Assembly: GCA_024653405.1 (NCBI GenBank)
Contig: JANLGB010000051.1
Span: 1 to 12,441, forward strand
Origin: Candidatus Saccharicenans sp.
Lineage (GTDB): Bacteria; Acidobacteriota; Aminicenantia; Aminicenantales; Saccharicenantaceae
DNA length: 12,441 nt
Reading direction: 5' to 3'
The notes under the pieces were generated by a model. That model did not search any database. It saw only the letters and a program-made list of their open reading frames with translations, and was not told where the DNA came from. Made by a program: the position numbers and the translations under genes. Below, one piece after another: positions 1 through 7,173 of this stretch; position 1 is the first letter of the stretch; the number at the start of each line of letters is the position of its first letter.

Positions 1-1
1 C

Positions 2-286
2 TGGCTGGGTTATCCCATGCAGATCAAGATCGATTTCCTTTGTCGTGACAGCATCCTGGCCGCGCCCATTGTCCTGGACCTGGTGCTGTTCATGGACCTG
101 GCTCAGAGAGCCGGCTTCCGGGGGATTCAGGAATGGCTGTCGTTCTATTTCAAGACGCCAATGTGTGCTCCGGAGCTCTATCCGGAACATGACCTCTTCA
201 TCCAGTTAATGAAGCTGAAGAATACTCTGCGTTACATGAAAGGGGAGGAGCTGATTACCCACCTGGGTCTGGAATATTACGACTGA
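2..286 (+). CDS. ino1: Myo-inositol-1-phosphate synthase, C-terminal fragment (5' end outside window)
   Basis: This is the last 94 residues of an inositol-3-phosphate synthase, the NAD-dependent cytoplasmic enzyme that turns glucose 6-phosphate into 1L-myo-inositol 1-phosphate, the first step toward inositol lipids and solutes. The frame is open from base 2 (WLGYPMQIK...), so the ATG at 17 is an internal methionine and not the start. Visible family hallmarks are the stretch FLCRDSILAAPIVLDL, which matches the conserved DS-LAAP-xLDL block of eukaryotic and bacterial synthases, then EWLSFYFKTPM, equivalent to the LSFLFKAP block, and a terminal helix around KLKNTLRYMKG. It ends at a TGA (284-286). 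The next gene begins 89 bases later and seems to have its own promoter, so the two need not be co-transcribed. The family call is firm; the N-terminal Rossmann domain cannot be checked here. Confidence 0.88.
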   Translation, partial: WLGYPMQIKIDFLCRDSILAAPIVLDLVLFMDLAQRAGFRGIQEWLSFYFKTPMCAPELYPEHDLFIQLMKLKNTLRYMKGEELITHLGLEYYD

Positions 287-315
287 AATAGCCACTAACA
301 GCCAGCCCAGGCCGG

Positions 316-344
316 TTGACACCCATCCCCGTTTGTGAATTAAT
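316..344 (+). promoter_or_regulatory. Candidate sigma70-type promoter for the GH38 gene
   Basis: A perfect TTGACA (316-321) is followed after 17 bases by ATTAAT (339-344), a 4/6 match to the -10 consensus. The predicted transcription start falls near 351, about 25 bases before the ATG at 376. The -10 sits inside the palindrome at 337-350. The -35 is convincing, the -10 is moderate. Confidence 0.45.
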
Positions 345-350
345 TAATTC
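337..350. promoter_or_regulatory. 14-bp perfect palindrome overlapping the -10: candidate operator
   Basis: GAATTAATTAATTC is identical to its own reverse complement over all 14 bases and covers the -10 and the bases up to the expected transcription start of the GH38 gene. That position would suit a repressor operator. An AT-only core of this kind can also arise by chance in a promoter, so the operator role is inference. Confidence 0.25.
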
Positions 351-363
351 TATTCTTTCCAAT

Positions 364-369
364 AAGAGG
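364..369 (+). promoter_or_regulatory. Ribosome binding site that decides the GH38 start
   Basis: AAGAGG ends six bases before the ATG at 376. The same frame is open back to a TTG at 316, but that codon coincides with the -35 element and has no Shine-Dalgarno sequence. The ATG at 376 also puts the signal peptide right at the N-terminus. Confidence 0.7.
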
Positions 370-375
370 TTAAAG

Positions 376-3300
376 ATGGCCAAAAAAACTTTCCAGCTAA
401 AAAGAATACCAGGTTTAATTATCATCCTGGCGGCTTTTTTCTTGGGCTGGTTAGGTCTCCCTTGCTTTTCCCAGAGCAGTTATGACCTCAGCCAAGAAAA
501 AATCCTGTTCACCGTCGGTTATGCCCACCTTGATTCCCAGTGGCGCTGGGATTACCAGAAGACCATCCGGGAGTATATCTGGAATACCATGGTTGATAAT
601 TTTGGCCTGTTTGAGAAATACCCGAATTATGTCTTTAACTTCAGCGGGGCCAACCGCTACCGGATGATGAAAGAATATTACCCGAAGGAATACGCCCGGG
701 TGAAAGAATATGTGGCCCGAGGTCGCTGGTTTCCGTCCGGCTCTTCCCTGGAAGAAAACGACGTCATGGCCCCTTCTTTTGAGGCCATCATCAGGCAAAT
801 CCTTTACGGCACGGAGTATTTCAAGAAGGAATTTGGCTTTAGCAGCCGGGAATACATGCTGCCAGATTGTTTTGGGTTTCCGGCCTCGTTGCCTTCCATC
901 CTGGCCCATTGCGGTCTGAAAGGTTTCTCCACCCAGAAACTGACCTGGGGTTCGGCCGTGGGTGTGCCTTTCAACGTCGGGGTCTGGGTCGGCCCGGACG
1001 GGCAGTCGGTGGTGGCCGCTCTTAATCCAGGTGACTACACCGGCAAGATCAGCGGCGACCTGACTCAGCATCCAACCTGGAGACTGCGGGTCAACGAAAA
1101 CGGCCAGAAATATGGGGTCTATGGAGATTATATGTATTTCGGGACCGGCGACGTGGGCGGCGCTCCCGATGAAAACTCGGTTAAGAACCTGGAGTTGAGC
1201 CTGGAGAACAGCCGGCAATCGGACCTGAAGGTGGTCTCCAGCCGGGCCGATGAATTCTTCCTGAGCCTGACCGATTGGCAGAAAAAAAGATTACCTATCT
1301 ATAGCGGAGAATTCCTGTTGACCAATCACTCGGCCGGCTCCATCACCTCCCAGGCAGCCATGAAGCGGTGGAACCGGAAGAACGAGTTCCTGGGATACTC
1401 AGCCGAGACAGCCGCGGTCCTGGCCGACTGGCTCGGTGGGGCTCCTTATAATAAGGCTAAGATCAACGAAGCCTGGCGACTGGTGCTGGGAGCCCAGTTC
1501 CACGATATTTTACCGGGGACCAGCATTCCTCGGGCTTATGAATTTTCCTGGAATGACGAAATCCTGGCCGCCAATCAATTCAGTCACGTCCTCAGCGATT
1601 CGGTCGGGGCGGTGAACAGGGCCCTCGATACCAGGGTGAGCGGTTACCCCCTGGTCGTCTATAATCCGCTGATTTTTGACCGGGAGGAAGCAGTGGAAGC
1701 CGAAGTGGAATTGTCAAGGCCAGCCGAATACCTCAGAGTTTTTGCTCCGGATGGCCGGGAAGTTCCATCTCAGGTGCTGGAGAAAAACGGCAGCACAGCC
1801 AGGCTGGTCTTCCTGGCGGCAGTGCCTTCGCTCGGATTTGCTGTGTATGAGGTCCGGCCGGCGGACGGACCATGCCCCTTAAATACGGGGCTCAAGGTTG
1901 AGACCAGCCTCTTGGAGAACGGCCGCTATCTGGTGAAGCTCAATCGCGACGGCGAGGTCTCCAGCATTTTCGATAAGAAGGCCGGCCGGGAGCTACTGGC
2001 TTCGGCTGCCAGGCTGTCTTTCCACTATGAAAAACCACAGCAATGGCCGGCCTGGAACATGGATTGGGAAGACCGGATGAAGCCGCCGGCCGGATATGTT
2101 ACCGGCCCGGCCAGAGTAACCGTGGTTGAAAACGGCCCGGCCCGGGTGGCGGTCCGCATCGAACGGGAAGCCCGGGGTTCGCGGTTTGTCCAGATGGTCA
2201 GGCTGGCTGCTGGCGGGGCGGCTGACCGGTTGGAGTTTTACAACCTGATTGACTGGGCCACGCCCGAATCTTCATTGAAAGCGGTCTTCCCGCTCTCCGT
2301 CTCTAATCCCCTGGCCACCTATAACTGGGGGGTGGGCACGGTTCAGCGGGGAAACAACGACCCCAAGAAATTTGAAGTCCCCTCCCACCTCTGGTTTGAC
2401 CTGACTGACAGGAGCGGGAGTTACGGGGTGTCGATTCTGGAAGATTGTAAGTACGGTTCGGACAAGCCGGCCGACAATATCCTGCGCCTGACTCTTCTGT
2501 ATACACCCGGGGTCCGGTCCTGGCCCGGTGAGCAGGCCACCCAGGATTTTGGCCGTCATGAAATCCTGTATGCGGTTTATGGACATCAGGGCGACTGGCG
2601 CCAGGGAAATACCAGGCAGCAGGCCCTGCGCTTGAATCAGCCTCTGCTGGCTTTCCAGGCCGAACCGCATCCGGGTCCGCTGGGAAAAACGGTTTCTTTC
2701 CTTCGCTTGAGCCATGACGGGGTCTCGGTTTCAGCTATCAAGAAGGCGGAGAATTCTGACGAGGTGATAATCCGGCTGGTGGAGACTAGGGGCCAGAGCC
2801 TGAAGAAAGCCAGCCTGTCTTTTCTGACCGGGATAAGCTCTGCCCGGGAAGTCAACGGGGTGGAAGAGGAGGTCGGACCGGCTGTGGTCCGCGAGGGACA
2901 ACTGGTTTTTGACTTTAGTCCTTATAGCCTCAGGACGTTTGCGCTGAAGCTGGCGCCGCCCGGAAGCCGCCTGGCACCCCCGACCTCTGTTCCGGTAGAA
3001 TTTCCCTATAATGTCGATGTTTTCAGCTCAGATGACAACAGGAAGGACGGGGCGTTCGAGCCCGGCGGCCGCAGTTATCCGGCCGAACTGCTTCCCGAAA
3101 CCATTATATCCGACAGCTTGAGCTTCAAACTTGGTCCAAAAGAAGACGGGGCCAGAAATGCTCTGGCCTGTGAGGGCCAGGTCATAAAGCTGCCCGAAGG
3201 CCAGTTTAACCGTCTTTATCTTCTGGCCGCGGCTTCGGAAGAAAACCAGCGGGGCAAGTTCAGGCTCGGAGAGCAGGAAGTGGAAATTCCGGTCGCCTTC

Positions 3301-3645
3301 TGGTCTGGATTTATCGGTCAGTGGGATAACCGGACTTGGGCCGAGGGTCCGGCGGCCGCAATTGATTTTGACCGGGAAAAATTTACCTATACCGGAGTGT
3401 TCCCGGGATATACCAAACAGGACAACGTGGCCTTTTTTACCACCCATCTTCATCACCCGGCCGAGGGTAACGAACCTTACATTTATGGTTATATCTTTAA
3501 GTATGCGCTTGATATACCGCCCGGAGTCAATAGCGTCAAATTGCCGGACAATCCGAAAATCAAGATTCTGGCCATGACTGTAGCCTCGAACGAGAATGAT
3601 GCCAGCCGCCCTGGGCAACCTCTTTTTGAAGAGAGACCCGGCTGA
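376..3645 (+). CDS. Secreted glycoside hydrolase family 38 (alpha-mannosidase-like) enzyme, probably truncated by a frameshift
   Basis: An exported retaining alpha-mannosidase-like enzyme of 1,089 residues that would trim mannosides outside the cytoplasm. Residues 1-33 form a Sec signal peptide: basic KKTFQLKR, then a hydrophobic core. The GH38 catalytic region follows: HLDSQWRW at 51-58, with metal-ligand-type His51 and Asp53; the GRWFPSGSS block at 116-124; LPDCFGFPASLP with Asp164 as likely nucleophile; TNHSAGS at 316-322; and QFHDILPG with His376/Asp377, a further family metal-site motif. The later beta-rich part (about 400-1,075) fits the GH38 C-terminal domains and includes GQWDNR at 981-986. 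The reading frame stops at 3645, just after a PLFEE segment, where the next frame carries on with carbohydrate-binding modules, so the original product was probably about 1,340 residues. Family assignment rests on motif recognition; the exact substrate (N-glycan mannose or another alpha-mannoside) is not readable from sequence. Confidence 0.85.
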   Translation: MAKKTFQLKRIPGLIIILAAFFLGWLGLPCFSQSSYDLSQEKILFTVGYAHLDSQWRWDYQKTIREYIWNTMVDNFGLFEKYPNYVFNFSGANRYRMMKEYYPKEYARVKEYVARGRWFPSGSSLEENDVMAPSFEAIIRQILYGTEYFKKEFGFSSREYMLPDCFGFPASLPSILAHCGLKGFSTQKLTWGSAVGVPFNVGVWVGPDGQSVVAALNPGDYTGKISGDLTQHPTWRLRVNENGQKYGVYGDYMYFGTGDVGGAPDENSVKNLELSLENSRQSDLKVVSSRADEFFLSLTDWQKKRLPIYSGEFLLTNHSAGSITSQAAMKRWNRKNEFLGYSAETAAVLADWLGGAPYNKAKINEAWRLVLGAQFHDILPGTSIPRAYEFSWNDEILAANQFSHVLSDSVGAVNRALDTRVSGYPLVVYNPLIFDREEAVEAEVELSRPAEYLRVFAPDGREVPSQVLEKNGSTARLVFLAAVPSLGFAVYEVRPADGPCPLNTGLKVETSLLENGRYLVKLNRDGEVSSIFDKKAGRELLASAARLSFHYEKPQQWPAWNMDWEDRMKPPAGYVTGPARVTVVENGPARVAVRIEREARGSRFVQMVRLAAGGAADRLEFYNLIDWATPESSLKAVFPLSVSNPLATYNWGVGTVQRGNNDPKKFEVPSHLWFDLTDRSGSYGVSILEDCKYGSDKPADNILRLTLLYTPGVRSWPGEQATQDFGRHEILYAVYGHQGDWRQGNTRQQALRLNQPLLAFQAEPHPGPLGKTVSFLRLSHDGVSVSAIKKAENSDEVIIRLVETRGQSLKKASLSFLTGISSAREVNGVEEEVGPAVVREGQLVFDFSPYSLRTFALKLAPPGSRLAPPTSVPVEFPYNVDVFSSDDNRKDGAFEPGGRSYPAELLPETIISDSLSFKLGPKEDGARNALACEGQVIKLPEGQFNRLYLLAAASEENQRGKFRLGEQEVEIPVAFWSGFIGQWDNRTWAEGPAAAIDFDREKFTYTGVFPGYTKQDNVAFFTTHLHHPAEGNEPYIYGYIFKYALDIPPGVNSVKLPDNPKIKILAMTVASNENDASRPGQPLFEERPG

Positions 3646-4384
3646 GTATGTGAGATGGTCGGTAGCGCCCCAGCCGGTGATTAATCCGTCCAGAGCCTAT
3701 GTCAGCCCCTCGGAACCGGCCAGCGTGACCATCACCTCGGGACTGGAAGGGGTGGAGATTCATTACACTCTGGATGGCAGTGAGCCTACTGAAAAATCGC
3801 CCGTTTACCAGGGGCCGATTTCGATCAAAGGTACGGCCGTACTGAAGGCCATCGCTTTTCATCCGGAGCGACGGCCAAGCCCGGTAGCCACGGCTTTTTA
3901 CAGCCAGTCCTATCCGGTAAAGGACATAATTTACTTCAGCCCTCCCTCGTCGGCCAGACCCGGGGCGGCCGGGGAAAAAACGCTTATCGACCTGGTGAAA
4001 GCCAGGCCTGAAGCCAGAGATTCCAGCTGGCAGGGATATGAAGGAAACAATCTGGAGATTGTCCTGGACCTGGGCCGCAAGCAAGACCTGTATGAATTGG
4101 AACTGAGCTGTTTTGAGAATAACAATGCCCGGATATTCCTTCCGGTCAGGGTGGTGGTGGAGGTCTCGGTTAATGGCCGGAAGTTTGAGGGCGTGGCTGA
4201 AAAAGAATTAGCTCTGCCGGATAAGCCCCAGACCACCGGGGCCAGGTCGATTTATATTCCTCTGAAGGGTTCAGAAGCCCGGTTTGTTCGGGTTAAGGCC
4301 ATGAATATCGGAACTGTCCCGGAAGGTTTTCGCAATGCCGGGCAGAAAGCCTGGATGCTGTTTGATGAGGTCTATGTAAGATAG
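3596..4384 (+). CDS. Chitobiase C-terminal-like plus F5/8 type C (discoidin) domains; likely detached C-terminus of the GH38 protein
   Basis: Up to 262 residues, in the +1 frame relative to the GH38 gene and overlapping its end by 50 bases. Residues 26-105 (VINPSRAYV, then HYTLDGSEPTEKSP) match the beta-sandwich appended to chitobiases/beta-hexosaminidases. Residues 125-262 (SSWQGYEGNNLEIVLDLG, later ARFVRVKAMN, ending FDEVYVR) look like a discoidin/F5-8C carbohydrate-binding fold. Both are normally C-terminal appendages of secreted glycosidases. This segment has no signal peptide and only a poor Shine-Dalgarno before the ATGATG at 3596-3601. An in-frame TAG at 3581-3583 prevents it from starting earlier. 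I therefore infer it is the broken-off C-terminus of the enzyme upstream. A separately translated, coupled gene is possible but would leave binding modules in the cytoplasm. Domain calls are fairly secure; the independent start is doubtful. Confidence 0.7.
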   Translation: MMPAALGNLFLKRDPAEYVRWSVAPQPVINPSRAYVSPSEPASVTITSGLEGVEIHYTLDGSEPTEKSPVYQGPISIKGTAVLKAIAFHPERRPSPVATAFYSQSYPVKDIIYFSPPSSARPGAAGEKTLIDLVKARPEARDSSWQGYEGNNLEIVLDLGRKQDLYELELSCFENNNARIFLPVRVVVEVSVNGRKFEGVAEKELALPDKPQTTGARSIYIPLKGSEARFVRVKAMNIGTVPEGFRNAGQKAWMLFDEVYVR

Positions 4385-4400
4385 TCCGACGCTGGTCGGA
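4385..4400 (+). terminator. Short hairpin directly after the stop codon, possible weak terminator
   Basis: TCCGAC and GTCGGA form a perfect 6-bp stem with a GCTG loop starting at the base after the TAG. No T-run follows (GCGCAATTATT), so intrinsic termination would be weak; it could instead protect the 3' end. Confidence 0.25.
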
Positions 4401-4698
4401 GCGCAATTATTCAGCGGAGCTTTGCGGTCAAGATCCGGGTATCCGAATAGGGCGTAAAGACGACCAGGAAATTTTTAATGGAATAATTAACCCAAGCCGG
4501 GCCGGCCTGCGATTATTCTGGCTAAGGGTCTTTAGTCCTGTTCTGGCTGGCAGAAGGTCTCCGGGCTTTTGGGAGCTAAAGCCAAAATTGAAGAAGTAGG
4601 GTCCAGCTAGCTCGGGCCCAGACCTTAAACCGACGATGTTAAGCGGTACGGCCGGCAATTCAATTCTGAAATTCCAGCAAAAATATTCTTTTAAAAAA
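4385..4698. other. Gene-free convergent intergenic region
   Basis: About 314 bases between two convergent genes. Apart from the hairpin at its left end, I see only a weak inverted repeat, GGGTCC/GGGCCC, around 4600-4620, and an AT-rich tract at 4680-4698. Read on the minus strand, that tract puts T-runs directly after the dipeptidase stop, but no clear stem precedes them. Open frames here have no start context or recognisable domain. No RNA gene is evident. Confidence 0.5.
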
Positions 4699-6195
4699 TC
4701 AGTATTTTGCTTCCAATTTTTTATAAATTTTTTCCAACCGTTGGAAAGCTTCGGTTACGAATTTATCCAGGGCCTGGCCGGCGGCCGCTGGGTTCTTGGC
4801 CTGGAGCTGGCTGAATTTTGAATCGAACGGTTTCTGACGGCTAAGATATTCTTTCTCCAGCGGTCGCAGCTCTTTTTTAACCACTTCTATCATCTGGCCA
4901 TAGTTTCCTTCGATCACTCTTTCCAGCCTCAGGATTCTGGTATGCAGGAGGCCGTCGCGGGCCGCAATCAGTTCTTCCGGCTGGAAATGCTGCCGGTAGA
5001 AAAGCTCGTAGTCGTGCTGAGTGGGCCCGGCGCCCAGCCCTTCTGGCATCCGGCTCAGGCCGTAATAAATGGGCAGGTAAACCGTGGTATCCGGTTTGCC
5101 CGGTGCCAGCCACAGCAGAATGGATAGGGGCTCCGGTTTCTGGGCGTTGAGCACAGCCACAAAGGAGTTGATGGTGGAGCTGGTGCAGATGGTCCGAAAT
5201 TTGGTCAGGTTGGGGCTGCCGTTCTTATAGCCAGCGGTGGCATCGTACTCAGTTCCTTCATAATGGTCGCGGAGCAGGGACATTAACATCTCGGGCGTTA
5301 TTTTCCGAGACGGTTTGAAAGAGAAAGGAAAATCGTCTTCAACCTTCCAGTCTTTTCCACTCAGGATGGCCACCCCTCGCCACATCCGCAGGCTGTTGCC
5401 GTCAAAGACCGGGTCACGACGGCTGGGCCGGCTGAAGGCCTTCTTGAAATCAAAAGGCCCATCCTTTTCCGGGTCGTACCAGCCGTTCTTCCTGGCGTAG
5501 TCGATGAGGTCGGGGCTGCCCAGAAAATTATCGGGGTCGTCCAGCCGGACCTGCCTGATGGTGTAATAGTTGGGGATAACTGCTACCTCGTCATCGGGCA
5601 CTCGCTGGGCCAGCCAGTGCCGCCCCCTTATTACCGCCAGCATCCAGGCTTCGTTCTTATCGGCGATGGAGTAAGTTCGCCCGGAAGAGCGGTAACCATA
5701 CTTTTCCACCAGTTCTCCGGCCAGTCGGACCGCTTCCCGGGCCGTCCTGGCTTTTTCGGCCACGATCCTTCTCAGCAGGTAGCCGATACCGCCATCGGTG
5801 TAATCTTCGTTAGTCTCGCGGGAAGCACAAGCGTCAGAGGTGATCACCACTCCGTGTTCATTGACAAAGCTATCGGCGAATTCCTGGGCCGAAGCCTCGA
5901 TCCAGAGAAAGCCGTTAGTCTGGCCGGTGGTTTCCCAGGCGCCCCCGTGTCCCAGGTCAATTTTAATGGCCTGGTCGTAATTACGCGGGGCAATTTTGCG
6001 GATGTTAAGGATGATATCGCCGGTGTCGTCTTCGTTGTGGGCAACCAGGACTGAACCGTCGGCACTGGCTTTCTTGCCCACCAGGACCGTAAAGCAATTC
6101 AGGTGCTGACCGTCGTCGGCCTGTAAGCTCAGTCCAAAGCTCAGAACGAGAAAGAAAATTGCCAATAATGGCAGCAGGAAACTTTTCCGTCTCAT
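4699..6195 (-). CDS. Secreted C69-family dipeptidase (PepD-like, Ntn hydrolase)
   Basis: A 498-residue exported peptidase of family C69, expected to cleave dipeptides outside the cytoplasm or in the periplasm. Residues 1-26 are a Sec signal peptide (MRRK, then a strongly hydrophobic core ending SLQA). A short segment follows, then Cys34 in LNCFTVLVGKKASADGS, the family N-terminal nucleophile, and the ADGSVLVAHNEDD block. Further family marks are HGVVITSDACASRE near 115-127, EKARTAREAV, the GRTYSIADKNEAWMLAV segment, and the late FRTICTSSTINSFVAVL block. Maturation would expose Cys34 as the new N-terminus, as in other Ntn hydrolases. The last 90 or so residues are charged and helical. The ATG is preceded at four bases by GGGAGGAG, a very strong Shine-Dalgarno. 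The gene stands alone with its own promoter and is divergent from the OsmC gene. The family is clear; its dipeptide preference is not. Confidence 0.9.
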   Translation of the reverse strand: MRRKSFLLPLLAIFFLVLSFGLSLQADDGQHLNCFTVLVGKKASADGSVLVAHNEDDTGDIILNIRKIAPRNYDQAIKIDLGHGGAWETTGQTNGFLWIEASAQEFADSFVNEHGVVITSDACASRETNEDYTDGGIGYLLRRIVAEKARTAREAVRLAGELVEKYGYRSSGRTYSIADKNEAWMLAVIRGRHWLAQRVPDDEVAVIPNYYTIRQVRLDDPDNFLGSPDLIDYARKNGWYDPEKDGPFDFKKAFSRPSRRDPVFDGNSLRMWRGVAILSGKDWKVEDDFPFSFKPSRKITPEMLMSLLRDHYEGTEYDATAGYKNGSPNLTKFRTICTSSTINSFVAVLNAQKPEPLSILLWLAPGKPDTTVYLPIYYGLSRMPEGLGAGPTQHDYELFYRQHFQPEELIAARDGLLHTRILRLERVIEGNYGQMIEVVKKELRPLEKEYLSRQKPFDSKFSQLQAKNPAAAGQALDKFVTEAFQRLEKIYKKLEAKY

Positions 6196-6213
6196 GAAAC
6201 TCCTCCCGGTCGG

Positions 6214-6231
6214 CCAGCCCTTCCAGGCTGG
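6214..6231 (-). other. Hairpin in the 5' leader of the C69 dipeptidase gene
   Basis: In the leader between the predicted start site and the ribosome binding site, CCAGCC and GGCTGG can pair as a 6-bp stem around a 6-base loop. The Shine-Dalgarno (about 6200-6207) lies just outside it, so it does not obviously mask translation initiation. It may stabilise the mRNA. Confidence 0.3.
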
Positions 6232-6243
6232 GACCAGTCAATT

Positions 6244-6273
6244 AATATAACTTAAAGATTAGCGGATTAGCAA
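6244..6273 (-). promoter_or_regulatory. Candidate sigma70-type promoter for the C69 dipeptidase gene
   Basis: Read on the minus strand, TTGCTA (6273-6268, 4/6) is followed after 18 bases by TATATT (6249-6244, 5/6). The start would lie near 6237, giving a leader of about 40 bases before the ATG at 6195. Confidence 0.45.
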
Positions 6274-6410
6274 TCGGGTTTTTATTTTAGGGACACCTGG
6301 TAGCTAGCCGGGGGGTCGATTGAGTGGCTACTGGAGATTCACCGCCATCAATTTGTTGAGTGTCGGGGATTTCCTGGTAAAAACAATTATGGGCTTCCTT
6401 ATTTACAAGG

Positions 6411-6416
6411 TATAAT
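6411..6416 (+). promoter_or_regulatory. Perfect -10 element (TATAAT) upstream of the OsmC gene
   Basis: TATAAT lies 34 bases before the ATG at 6451, which would start transcription near 6423 and leave room for the Shine-Dalgarno at 6435-6441. The best -35, TTATGG at 6387-6392 with an 18-base spacer, is poor. An activator may be needed, or the promoter may be weak. Confidence 0.4.
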
Positions 6417-6450
6417 TTAGATGGATATTTTTTGAAGGAGGCTCGAGGTC

Positions 6451-6876
6451 ATGCCCGGAAAAGAAATCATCGTGTGTGACTGGCTGGACGGAGTGGCTTT
6501 TGAAACCGGTATCGATAACCACCGCCTGGTTCTGGATACGCCCCTGGACTATGGCGGCCAGGACAGGGGGCCGCGTCCGAAACCGCTGCTGCTGGTGGCC
6601 CTGGCCGGGTGCACCGGCATGGACGTGATTTCCATGCTGCAGAAGATGCAGCTCAAAGTGGAAAAGTTCAGGCTGATAGTTGAGGGCGACCTGACAACCG
6701 AGCACCCTAAACAATTTTACCGGATTCACCTCGTTTATGAATTTACCGGCCAGGACCTGCCGCCCGAAAAAATCAGGCAGGCCATTGAACTGTCGCAGGA
6801 AAAATACTGCGGGGTGAGTGCCACCATCAAGAAGGCTATGCCCCTGACCTGGGAATTCAAGATTATCGACAGATGA
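6451..6876 (+). CDS. OsmC/Ohr-family protein (thiol-peroxidase-like)
   Basis: A 141-residue cytoplasmic protein of the OsmC/Ohr family, whose studied members reduce organic hydroperoxides through a pair of reactive cysteines. Cys54 lies in LLVALAGCTGMDVISML, the hallmark helix start of the family, and Cys120 lies in SQEKYCGVSATIKKA, the second conserved cysteine motif. Length and the order beta-rich N-terminus, central helix, C-terminal beta-alpha are normal for the family. The FETGIDNHRLVLDTP region and the PKPLLLVALAGC context look more like the YhfA/general OsmC branch than true Ohr, an inference from motif style. AAGGAGG at 6435-6441 sits nine bases before the ATG. The gene is monocistronic, divergent from the dipeptidase and convergent with the ABC operon. 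The substrate cannot be fixed from sequence; some OsmC-like proteins have no proven peroxidase role. Confidence 0.9.
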   Translation: MPGKEIIVCDWLDGVAFETGIDNHRLVLDTPLDYGGQDRGPRPKPLLLVALAGCTGMDVISMLQKMQLKVEKFRLIVEGDLTTEHPKQFYRIHLVYEFTGQDLPPEKIRQAIELSQEKYCGVSATIKKAMPLTWEFKIIDR

Positions 6877-6883
6877 TTAATAA

Positions 6884-6915
6884 CCGGAGCCAGGATTTTC
6901 AGTTGAGCTGGCCGG
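6884..6915. terminator. Possible bidirectional terminator hairpin between convergent genes
   Basis: CCGGAGCCAG (6884-6893) can pair with CTGGCCGG (6908-6915) as eight base pairs with a 2-base bulge and a 14-base loop. It lies between the OsmC stop and the stop of the small minus-strand gene. On the minus strand it is followed by TTATTAATC; on the plus strand there is no T-run. Position is suggestive, sequence is weak. Confidence 0.3.
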
Positions 6916-6920
6916 CTTGA

Positions 6921-7115
6921 TCAATTGTCTTCTTCCGGAAACTCTTCTTCCTCTTGGGCCATCTGTTTCCGGCGCCTGTGACATGAGGTTACCGGGCAGC
7001 TGGCGCAGTCCGGTTTTTTATCCAGCTCAGCATAATATTTTTTGATAAATTCTTTGAGTTCTTCATCAGTCATTTTTTCCAGGTCTTTTTCGTCCATCTT
7101 GTTATCACTCGACAA
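6921..7115 (-). CDS. Small acidic protein with CxxCx4CH motif, function unknown
   Basis: A 64-residue protein I do not recognise. Residues 7-31 are charged and predicted helical (KMDEKDLEKM, TDEELKEFIKKYYAEL). A compact cysteine motif follows, with Cys37, Cys40, Cys45 and His46 (CASCPVTSCHRRRK), and then an acidic tail (EEEEFPEEDN). The C-x2-C-x4-C-H spacing could bind zinc or an iron-sulfur centre; that is inference. There is no signal peptide or membrane segment. The reported start is TTG, six bases after AAGGCGG; an in-frame ATG at 7097 would give 58 residues but has a poorer Shine-Dalgarno. The gene follows the ABC permease by 58 bases on the same strand, so it is probably the third gene of that operon. 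The ordered architecture and operon position support a real gene. Confidence 0.65.
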   Translation of the reverse strand: MSSDNKMDEKDLEKMTDEELKEFIKKYYAELDKKPDCASCPVTSCHRRRKQMAQEEEEFPEEDN

Positions 7116-7173
7116 TGAATTCCGCCTTTATGATTTGATTCTTAAATTCACCGGACATTTGCTCCAACTCTCC

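Noticed and set aside
451..1218. Minus-strand open frame of 255 codons inside the GH38 gene
   Set aside because: It lies opposite the best-conserved GH38 catalytic motifs. Its translation shows no domain, and the frame is explained by the GC-rich codon use of the real gene.
3028..4084. Minus-strand open frames opposite the GH38/CBM junction
   Set aside because: These are shadows of the plus-strand coding frames, without start context or recognisable domains.
4428..4658. 76-codon minus-strand frame in the convergent intergenic region
   Set aside because: No Shine-Dalgarno, low-complexity basic/proline composition and no recognisable motif; it looks like non-coding sequence.
4385..4698. Possible riboswitch or structured RNA
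   Set aside because: Only short, isolated stems are seen. No conserved aptamer motif is recognisable, and the region is downstream of both flanking genes.
5617..6054. 145-codon plus-strand frame opposite the C69 dipeptidase
   Set aside because: The minus-strand frame has the signal peptide, nucleophile Cys and strong ribosome site; the opposite frame has none of these.
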